A stretch of 64,000 nucleotides of DNA from Thiothrix winogradskyi (GTDB lineage Bacteria; Pseudomonadota; Gammaproteobacteria; Thiotrichales; Thiotrichaceae): positions 3,782,001 to 3,846,000 of the forward strand of contig NZ_CP091244.1 of assembly GCF_021650935.1 (NCBI RefSeq), read 5' to 3'. The translations under genes and the position numbers were made by a program. Every line of letters begins with the position of its first letter. Positions within the stretch are counted from its first letter, which is position 1. The notes under the pieces are model-generated. The model saw only the letters and a list, made by a program, of their open reading frames with translations. It ran no database searches and was not told the origin of the DNA. This document shows positions 52,655 through 59,917 of this stretch, piece by piece.

Positions 52655-54893
52655 AGCCCGGCATCCGTGCCGCCATGATCGCATTAGTGAAGGTCGCACT
52701 CGGACGCATCACGGCTTTGGTCTTGGCAGAATCCGCAAAGAAATGACCACCTATATCCACAGGATGCCCTTGGGCGTCCTTCAGCTCTGCCAAGATGGTG
52801 GCTTCATTGTCCGTCAGGATTTGCGCCAGCTTGCTGAAATGTTCCGCCATTTCTGGCTCTTCGGTTTGCTTGGCAAGCGCTTGCGCCCAATACATCGCCA
52901 GATAGAAGTGATTGCCCCGCGTATCCAGCTCACCCGTGCGCGGTTTCGGTGACTTGTCACTCAACAGCACATTGCCGATGGCTTCATCGAGGGTTTCAGA
53001 CAGCACTTTTGCCTTATTGCTGCCGTATTGTCTGGCGACCTGTTCAAAGGAAACCGTCAGTGCCAGAAACTCACCGAGGGAATCCCAGCTCAGATGGTTC
53101 TCTTCCAGCAATTGCTTCACCAATACTGGCGCAGTACCACCTGCACCCGTTTCATACAAACCGCCGCCTTTCATCAAAGGGACAACCGACAGCATTTTGG
53201 CACTGGTGCCTACTTCCATAATCGGGAACAGGTCAGTCAGGTAGTCGCGCAAAATATTACCAGTAACGGAAATCGTGCTCTTGCCACGAATAATACGCTC
53301 CAGACTGAAACGCATCCCACGCAGCGGTGACATAATGCTAATATCAGTACCGGTCAGATCATGATCCTTCAGGTAAGTTTTAACCTTCTTGATCAGCTCA
53401 TATTCATGCGGGCGGTACTCATCCAGCCAGAATACCGTCGGCAATTGTGATTCACGCGCCCGTCTGACCGCCAGCCCCACCCAGTCACGCACTGGCAGAT
53501 CTTTGGTCTGGCACATACGCCAAATGTCACCAGCTTCCACGTTTTGCTCAATCAGGACATTGCCCTTGTCGTCCACAATACGTGCCACGCCATCTTCTGG
53601 AATTTCAAACGTCTTGTCATGCGAACCGTATTCTTCGGCTTTTTGCGCCATCAGACCGACGTTCGGCACAGTACCTAATGTTCTGGGGTCGAACGAACCG
53701 TGGGTTTTACAGAAGTTAATAATCTCCTGATAAATACGCGCAAAAGTACTTTCCGGCATTACTGCCTTGGTGTCTTTCAACTTACCCGCCGGGCCATACA
53801 TTTTGCCGCCATTGCGGATCATGGCTGGCATCGAAGCATCCACGATGACATGATTCGGGGAATGCAGATTGGAAATGCCTTTGGCGGAATCCACCATTGC
53901 CAGTTCTGGGCGGTGTTCGTAGCAGGCATGAATATCGCGCTCAATTTCTTCCCGCAGCGAGGTCGGCAGCGTGGCAATCTTTTCATACACACTGCTCATG
54001 CCGTTGTTCGGGTTGACACCCAATTCCTTGAACAACTGACCGTGTTTTTCAAACAGCTCTTTGTAGAAAATCTTGACGCAGTGACCGAACACAATCGGGT
54101 GCGAGACTTTCATCATGGTGGCTTTCACATGCAGCGAGAACATGACGCCCGTTTCCTTCGCGTCATCGATCTGCTTTTCATAGAACTCGCACAGGGCTTT
54201 TTTGCTCATGAACATGCTGTCGATGATTTCACCTTCCAGCAGGGACACTTTAGGCTTAAGCATGATGGTTTTGCCGCTTTTGGTCACCAGATCCATGCTG
54301 ACATCGCAGGCATGATCCAGCGTCAGGCACTTTTCACTGCTATAGAAGTCACCGTGATGCATGTGCGAAACGTGGGTGCGTGATGCCTGACTCCACTCTT
54401 TCATTTCATGCGGGTAGGTTTGGGCGTAACGCTTGACCGCCGCCGGGACGCGCCGATCCGAGTTGCCTTCGCGCAGCACAGGGTTGACCGCACTGCCCAG
54501 TACTTTGGAATAACGGCGCAGCAGGGCTTTTTCGTCTTCGGTTTGCGGGTCTTCGGGGTAATCCGGCAGTGGGTAGCCTGCGACTTGCAGTTCTTTGACC
54601 GTCGCGATCAATTGCGGCACGGAGGCACTGATATTGGGCAGCTTGATAATGTTGCTATCCGGTTGCTGTGTCAGCTCAGCCAGTAACGCCAGATCGTCAG
54701 AGACCTGCTGCTCTGCGGTCAGGTAGTCAGAAAACTCGGCAAGGGTACGGGCAGGCAAGGACAAATCATTTTTGATGATTTTGATTCCAGCACCGGAGGC
54801 AAAGGTGCGGATAATCGGTAGCAAGGAACAAGTCGCCAGCAGTGGCGCTTCATCCGTCAACGTGTAAATGACCTTTGGTGTTTCATTATTCAT
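52623..54893 (-). CDS. icd: Isocitrate dehydrogenase (NADP+), monomeric type
   Basis: A 756-aa monomeric IDH, which converts isocitrate to 2-oxoglutarate with NADP+ in the TCA cycle. Characteristic blocks are LREGNSDRRVPAAVKRYA, SHMHHGDFYSSEKCLTL, HLKATMMKVSHPIVFGH-type HVKATMMKVSHPIVFGH, GVNPNNGMSSVYEKI, VIVDASMPAMIRNGGKM and ETGAGGTAPVLVKQLLEENHL. It is unrelated in sequence to the dimeric enzyme. A palindromic site lies in its leader (54919-54935). aceK is about 3 kb downstream on the other strand. Confidence 0.96.
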   Translation of the reverse strand: MNNETPKVIYTLTDEAPLLATCSLLPIIRTFASGAGIKIIKNDLSLPARTLAEFSDYLTAEQQVSDDLALLAELTQQPDSNIIKLPNISASVPQLIATVKELQVAGYPLPDYPEDPQTEDEKALLRRYSKVLGSAVNPVLREGNSDRRVPAAVKRYAQTYPHEMKEWSQASRTHVSHMHHGDFYSSEKCLTLDHACDVSMDLVTKSGKTIMLKPKVSLLEGEIIDSMFMSKKALCEFYEKQIDDAKETGVMFSLHVKATMMKVSHPIVFGHCVKIFYKELFEKHGQLFKELGVNPNNGMSSVYEKIATLPTSLREEIERDIHACYEHRPELAMVDSAKGISNLHSPNHVIVDASMPAMIRNGGKMYGPAGKLKDTKAVMPESTFARIYQEIINFCKTHGSFDPRTLGTVPNVGLMAQKAEEYGSHDKTFEIPEDGVARIVDDKGNVLIEQNVEAGDIWRMCQTKDLPVRDWVGLAVRRARESQLPTVFWLDEYRPHEYELIKKVKTYLKDHDLTGTDISIMSPLRGMRFSLERIIRGKSTISVTGNILRDYLTDLFPIMEVGTSAKMLSVVPLMKGGGLYETGAGGTAPVLVKQLLEENHLSWDSLGEFLALTVSFEQVARQYGSNKAKVLSETLDEAIGNVLLSDKSPKPRTGELDTRGNHFYLAMYWAQALAKQTEEPEMAEHFSKLAQILTDNEATILAELKDAQGHPVDIGGHFFADSAKTKAVMRPSATFTNAIMAARMPGFTAAELDACH

Positions 54894-55202
54894 CTATATG
54901 TATTCCTAGCAGCGGTATTGTAAGACAATCTTACATAAAAACCGCGAAAATCGCCACAAAATCCGTAAATAAAAACAAATATTGTCGACAAAGCCAATTC
55001 TACGCACACTGGCAACACGACACATCTGTGCGCAGTTTTATAACCTTTTAATAAATTTAAGCTTGTAGTTATCATAAAGTAGGCATAGATTCCTAATCCG
55101 CAAAAAGTGTAAATACCGAAGCATGTGTGCCTGCCCCATAAAAATTAAAGGCACGCCGATTTCGCACCTTATTTCCGAATAATATTTATCAAGAGAAACC
55201 TC
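54894..55202. other. AT-rich divergent regulatory gap icd / tlpA
   Basis: 309 bp without a credible gene. It must hold the promoters for icd (leftward) and for the TlpA-ApbE operon (rightward). A weak rightward pair TTTAAT-17-TATCAT lies around 55050-55075. Apart from the icd palindrome I see no further recognisable site. Confidence 0.5.
54919..54935. promoter_or_regulatory. Palindromic operator-like site in the icd leader
   Basis: TGTAAGA-CAA-TCTTACA is a perfect 7+3+7 palindrome, 26 bp upstream of the icd start codon. The symmetry and location suggest a repressor or activator site controlling icd. The regulator is unknown. Confidence 0.45.
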
Positions 55203-55694
55203 ATGTCGTTGACCTTCTCAATGCAAAATTTTAGTGCAAAACTTACCGCCGGTTGGCTGGCAGCCGTGCTGTTCGGCCTTTTATTCAGCTCTATTGCTCA
55301 GGCCGATGGTAAGCCTTTGGATCTTTCCGCTTATAAAGGCAAGGTTGTTTACGTCGACTTCTGGGCATCTTGGTGTTCCCCTTGCCGTAAATCTTTTCCT
55401 TGGTTAAATCAAACCCAAGAGAACAAACAAGCCAATGGACTGGTTGTTCTGGGTGTAAATGTGGATGAGGACAGAACCGATGCCGACCAATTTCTGGTAA
55501 AATATCCTGCACAGTTTAACGTACTGTTCGACCCCAAAGGTGAGTACGCCACTTACTACAACTTGCTAGGTATGCCGTCTGCACTTATTTTTGACCGCAA
55601 TGGCAATTTGCTTCACCAGCACAGTGGCTTTCTCGAAGACCAGATTCCAAGCTATGAAAAAGCCATTGACGATGCCTTGCAAGCCACTCAATAA
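55203..55694 (+). CDS. Exported TlpA-type thioredoxin-like protein
   Basis: 163 aa. A signal/anchor segment (about 15-35, ending AQADG) is followed by a thioredoxin fold with active site WASWCSPC (Cys58, Cys61) and cis-proline GMPSALIF. It is a periplasmic disulfide reductase or carrier. It is first in the four-gene run with DUF4266, DUF3570 and ApbE, so its electrons probably serve that system. AGAGAAACC lies before the ATG. Confidence 0.9.
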   Translation: MSLTFSMQNFSAKLTAGWLAAVLFGLLFSSIAQADGKPLDLSAYKGKVVYVDFWASWCSPCRKSFPWLNQTQENKQANGLVVLGVNVDEDRTDADQFLVKYPAQFNVLFDPKGEYATYYNLLGMPSALIFDRNGNLLHQHSGFLEDQIPSYEKAIDDALQATQ

Positions 55695-55704
55695 GGACAT
55701 TTTT

Positions 55705-55941
55705 ATGCATTACGCCCGACATCAATTCAACCGGTTGCTACCGGTGTGCCTAGTCGTCACGGTCGCTACCCTGTCCGGCTGTAGTACAGTCAAACCTTGG
55801 GAACGCGGCACTCTCGCGGAACCCGGTATGACATTCGGCAGTGACCCTCACATAGACGCGATCGAAGACCATGTTTATTTTTCCAAAGAAGGCACCAGTG
55901 GTGGGCGTTCTTTCTCAGCAGGAGGTTGCGGATGCAATTAA
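55705..55941 (+). CDS. DUF4266 lipoprotein
   Basis: A 78-aa lipoprotein from the ATG at 55705, with AAGGA before it. The signal peptide ends with lipobox LSGC (Cys26). The mature part has PWERGTLAEPGM and a glycine/cysteine-rich end (SFSAGGCGCN), the hallmark of DUF4266. It is probably anchored to the outer membrane. It lies ten bases after the TlpA gene and overlaps the DUF3570 gene start by 10 bp. Confidence 0.88.
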   Translation: MHYARHQFNRLLPVCLVVTVATLSGCSTVKPWERGTLAEPGMTFGSDPHIDAIEDHVYFSKEGTSGGRSFSAGGCGCN

Positions 55942-57158
55942 AACACTCATCTACGTTGGCAGTAGCCGCCTTAAGCCTGCTGGGAGCCGGACATGCATTT
56001 GCCGCCGAATGGGAGCAGGAAGCATCCGTGCTGTACTATGGTGAATCCGATGGTCGTGTGAAAGATGGCAGCCTGAAATACACCGGCACACGCACAGCAG
56101 ACAATGGTGATCTGCTTAATTTGAACGTTGGTATTGACACGCTGACCGGTGCATCGCCCAGCGGTGTAACCACCACTAACCAGATACAAACCATAACCTC
56201 GCCCTCCGGTCACAGCAACGTAACACCCGCTGGTGAGCTACCACTGGATAACCGTTTCAAAGATACCCGTGTCTCGGCATCAGTGAACTGGGATCATGAA
56301 TTAAAGCCCGACTTGCGTGGCAATGTCGGCGCGTCATTTTCCAAGGAATATGACTATCTGCACCTAGGTGTAAATGGCGGCGTAAGTCAGGCTCTGAACG
56401 ATAAAAATACCATTCTAAGCGCTGGCTTTGCCATCAGCCAAGATGCGGTTGAAGCAGTAGGGGGGACACCAACGCCACTGAGCGATAGCAACCAGCGACT
56501 GGGCGATGAAGCCAAGGGTAGCGAAGACAAAACCGTTACCGAAGTGTTATTGGGTGTTACACAGGTATTCAATAAAAAGCTGGTTGGACAGTTTAATATT
56601 GGCATCAGCGAAGACAGTGGTTACTTAAATGATCCCTATAAATACGTGAGTCAGGTTAGCCCCCAGGGAATCGTCTCGACCAACCTGCACGAATCCCGCC
56701 CAGACAGTCGCAGCGGGCAAAACCTGTATGGCGCACTCAAATACAAGGCAACTGACCGACTGACCTCGACCAGTTCAGCACGACTACACACCGATGACTG
56801 GGGCGTGGACTCGGTGACAATCGACCAGAAAATTCGCGTTGACATGGGAAATAAACGCAGTATCGAACCACACGTGCGGTATTACAGCCAAAAAGCTGCC
56901 GATTTCTATACCGTGCAGCTCAACGAACAGGATCCCCTGCCACAATATACAACGGCTGATTACCGTCTGAGCGAACTGGATGCCTACACCGTCGGTTTGA
57001 CCTACCGTTGGGAAGATAAGGCCAATCGGGAATGGCGTATTACGGGTGAAATGTATAAGCAGGAACCCACCAAACAGACGCTTACCGCAGGACAAGCCGA
57101 TTTGAATGCAAATCCTGGCTTCACGGCTCAGATGATCTCGCTAGGTCTGACTTTCTAA
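55932..57158 (+). CDS. DUF3570 outer-membrane-type protein with a flavinylation motif
   Basis: 408 aa from the ATG at 55932, preceded by GGAGG with six bases spacing; that site fixes this start over the TTG at 55926. Signal peptide about 1-25 (ending AFAAE). The rest is amphipathic beta-strand-rich with a terminal aromatic (MISLGLTF), as in an outer-membrane barrel. Residues 69-75 read DTLTGAS, matching the ApbE target motif Dxx(S/T)GA(S/T), so Thr72 is a candidate FMN-bearing residue. The apbE gene follows immediately. Electron transfer at the outer membrane is inferred. Confidence 0.85.
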   Translation: MQLKHSSTLAVAALSLLGAGHAFAAEWEQEASVLYYGESDGRVKDGSLKYTGTRTADNGDLLNLNVGIDTLTGASPSGVTTTNQIQTITSPSGHSNVTPAGELPLDNRFKDTRVSASVNWDHELKPDLRGNVGASFSKEYDYLHLGVNGGVSQALNDKNTILSAGFAISQDAVEAVGGTPTPLSDSNQRLGDEAKGSEDKTVTEVLLGVTQVFNKKLVGQFNIGISEDSGYLNDPYKYVSQVSPQGIVSTNLHESRPDSRSGQNLYGALKYKATDRLTSTSSARLHTDDWGVDSVTIDQKIRVDMGNKRSIEPHVRYYSQKAADFYTVQLNEQDPLPQYTTADYRLSELDAYTVGLTYRWEDKANREWRITGEMYKQEPTKQTLTAGQADLNANPGFTAQMISLGLTF

Positions 57159-58070
57159 ATGATGTCCGCTGATGGTGTCACCCATGCATTTCGTTTTCAA
57201 GCGATGGCTAACCCCTGTGAGGTTTTGCTAGAGGGCTGCACTGCTCGGCAAGCTCACACGTTGTTCACCCAATTGGAGCAGGAAGTCCGCCGCATTGAAC
57301 ATAAGTACTCTCGCTATCGGGAGGACTCCACGCTGTCTTTGTTAAACCGCTCGGCAGGGCAAATCTGTGCAGTCGACCCGGAAACTTGGCAATTGCTGAA
57401 ATTAGCAGGGGTGTTATGGCAACACAGTGCAGGTCGGTTTGACATCAGCAGTGGCGTCTTGCGTAAGGTGTGGCAATTCAAATCCGCGCAAGAACAAACA
57501 GCAAACACAGCAATACCCCACGAACAAGCCATTGCGGCACTAATGCCATTTATTGGCTGGGAAAAAACCCACCTTGATGAGCGCCATTTTCAAATGCGAG
57601 CTGGGATGCAAATCGACTTTGGCGGCATCGGCAAAGAGTATGCGGCAGACCGCTGTGCCGACATTGCCCGTGCTGCCGGATACCGACATTGCCTGATTAA
57701 TCTTGGTGGTGATGTGGTGGCGACAGGAGGACGAGTCAATGGCAGCACTTGGCAGGTCGGCATTGAAGCCACCCACACTGCGAACACGGCAAACCCTAGA
57801 ATTTGGCGCGTATTACCCCTAAATGCCGGAGCTATTGCCACCAGTGGCGACACCCACCGCTACTTGTTGCACGCTGAAAAACGCTACGGACACATCCTTG
57901 ATGCTCGCACCGGCTGGCCGGTAGAAAACGCTCCAAGTTCGATTACCATTGCCGCGCCGAATGCCACCGAGGCTGGCATGATCTGTACACTGGCTATGCT
58001 GCACGGCATTGACGCCGAAACATTTCTGCATCAGCAACAACGTCCCTATTGGATTCAGCCAACCGCCTGA
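57159..58070 (+). CDS. apbE: ApbE-family FAD:protein FMN transferase
   Basis: 303 aa. The family blocks are present: YSRYREDSTLSLLNR, FGGIGKEYAADRC, INLGGDVVATGG, ATSGDTHRY and the metal-binding GHILDARTGWPV. It transfers FMN from FAD onto Thr/Ser of Dxx(S/T)GA(S/T) targets. It begins directly after the DUF3570 stop, and that neighbour carries the motif. Oddly, the N-terminus (MMSADGVTHAFRFQAM) shows no signal peptide or lipobox, although most ApbE enzymes act in the periplasm. Confidence 0.93.
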   Translation: MMSADGVTHAFRFQAMANPCEVLLEGCTARQAHTLFTQLEQEVRRIEHKYSRYREDSTLSLLNRSAGQICAVDPETWQLLKLAGVLWQHSAGRFDISSGVLRKVWQFKSAQEQTANTAIPHEQAIAALMPFIGWEKTHLDERHFQMRAGMQIDFGGIGKEYAADRCADIARAAGYRHCLINLGGDVVATGGRVNGSTWQVGIEATHTANTANPRIWRVLPLNAGAIATSGDTHRYLLHAEKRYGHILDARTGWPVENAPSSITIAAPNATEAGMICTLAMLHGIDAETFLHQQQRPYWIQPTA

Positions 58071-58159
58071 AGCGCTGCGGATCATGCCTTTGTTGCGGCG
58101 CACATAAATATTCCTGTAACATCGCCCTCACTTTTTGGCGTTGTTGGATGTTATTGCTC

Positions 58160-59905
58160 ATGTCAGAACCTTCCCTGCAAATCAATCACCTAGCACGTGG
58201 CATTGCCACTACCATCCTGCAAGGCTTTAATCGACATTTTGAAATTTTCCAGCGCATCACCTCCGGCGCACGGCAACGTTTTGAAGAAGCCGATTGGAAA
58301 GCGGTACAACTCGCCTCCCGCGAACGCATCGTGTTGTACGATTGGCGCGTCAAAGAAACTGTCTCAATGGTGCAAGAACTCTACGAAATCAAAACCGTGA
58401 ATCTGGCGCTGTGGCGTGAAGTGAAACATTGCTACATGCGTCTGTTATTGGATCACCAACAACCCGAATTAGCCGAAACCTTTTATACCTCGGTATTCTG
58501 CCGCCAATTTCCGCGTGAGCATTACACCAATGAATTTATTTTCGTGCGCAGTTCCATTTCGACCGAATACATTGACTCCAAAGAAACCAGTTACCTGTGT
58601 TATTACCCCGGTAAAATTGGTTTGCGCGAATCCCTAGCGCGTATTCTGCAAAACGCCGGATTTGAATTGCCATTTGAAAATCTGGAGCGCGATGTACGCA
58701 ATATTTTCCGCGCCATTGTCAAACATTACCGGGGCAAATCCGCCCGCAAAGCGCAATTGAATTTCCAACTCTCGGTGATTCGCCACCCATTTTTCCGCAA
58801 TAAAGCCGCGTATTTGGTGGGGCGCATGATCAATGGGCGTGAAGACATTCCGTTTGCGCTGCCGATTCTCAATAATGAAACCGGTGGCTTGTACATCGAC
58901 GCATTGTTGCTGGGGGAAAAACAGCTTTCGGTGGTTTTCAGCTATTCACAAGCGTATTTCATGATGGAACACCAAGTGCCTTCCGCTGTGGTGTCGTTTT
59001 TGCAGCACTTATTACCGCGCCGTGACACCTCAGAGCTGTATTCGGCGATTGGTTTGCATAAACAAGGTAAATCCGCGTTTTACCGCGATTTCTTGCACCA
59101 TTTACGGCATTCCAGCGATGAAATGATCGTCGCACCGGGGATACGCGGTATGGTGATGATGGTATTCACCCTGCCCTCTTACCCTTATGTATTCAAAATC
59201 ATCAAAGACAAATTTGCACCGCAAAAAGAATTCACCCGCCAACAAGTCGAAGACAAATACCAGTTGGTTAAACGCCATGACCGCGTAGGACGCATGGCGG
59301 ATATGCTGGAATATTCCAACGTACTACTGCCAGTGGAACGCTTCGTGCCAGAACTGCTGCAAGAATTGCAGGAAACCTGTGCCAGCAGCATTAGTTTTGA
59401 TGGCGACAATATTATTTTCCGGCATATTTATTTAGAGCGGCGCATGATTCCGCTGAATATCTTTATCGAAACCGCTGACGATCAAACACTGGAGCGGGTC
59501 ATCGAAGACTACGGCAACGCCATCAAACAATTGGCGGGCGCAAATATTTTCCCCGGTGATTTCCTCTATAAAAACTTCGGGGTCACGCAATTGGGGCGGG
59601 TGGTGTTTTACGATTACGATGAAATCACCTACATGACCGAATGCAATTTCCGCAAAATTCCGCCGCCGCGCTTCCCTGAAGATGAATTCCGTTCCGAACC
59701 TTGGTATTCGGTCGAGCCAAATGATGTATTCCCGGAAGAATTCGGCACGTTTTTGCTGTCTACCCCCAAAATCCGCAAGTTTTTCCTCAAATACCACCGC
59801 AATTTGCTGGATGCGCGTTACTGGCAAACGAAAAAAGACAATATCAATAACGGGCAATACGAAGATGTGTTCCCCTACCCTGAGGCATTGCGCTTCAAGC
59901 GATAG
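58160..59905 (+). CDS. aceK: Isocitrate dehydrogenase kinase/phosphatase
   Basis: A 581-aa bifunctional enzyme that switches isocitrate dehydrogenase off and on by phosphorylation, directing carbon into the glyoxylate shunt. The N-terminal regulatory half starts at MSEPSLQINHLARG (ATG 58160; one at 58148 is possible). The kinase-like half has VMMVFTLPSYPYVFKIIKDKF, GRMADMLEYSNV, IFPGDFLYKNFGVT and VVFYDYDEITYMTECNFRKIP. The known substrate is dimeric IDH, yet the icd in this window is monomeric. No aceA/aceB lie nearby. Confidence 0.95.
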   Translation: MSEPSLQINHLARGIATTILQGFNRHFEIFQRITSGARQRFEEADWKAVQLASRERIVLYDWRVKETVSMVQELYEIKTVNLALWREVKHCYMRLLLDHQQPELAETFYTSVFCRQFPREHYTNEFIFVRSSISTEYIDSKETSYLCYYPGKIGLRESLARILQNAGFELPFENLERDVRNIFRAIVKHYRGKSARKAQLNFQLSVIRHPFFRNKAAYLVGRMINGREDIPFALPILNNETGGLYIDALLLGEKQLSVVFSYSQAYFMMEHQVPSAVVSFLQHLLPRRDTSELYSAIGLHKQGKSAFYRDFLHHLRHSSDEMIVAPGIRGMVMMVFTLPSYPYVFKIIKDKFAPQKEFTRQQVEDKYQLVKRHDRVGRMADMLEYSNVLLPVERFVPELLQELQETCASSISFDGDNIIFRHIYLERRMIPLNIFIETADDQTLERVIEDYGNAIKQLAGANIFPGDFLYKNFGVTQLGRVVFYDYDEITYMTECNFRKIPPPRFPEDEFRSEPWYSVEPNDVFPEEFGTFLLSTPKIRKFFLKYHRNLLDARYWQTKKDNINNGQYEDVFPYPEALRFKR

Positions 59906-59917
59906 TATACTTGGGGC

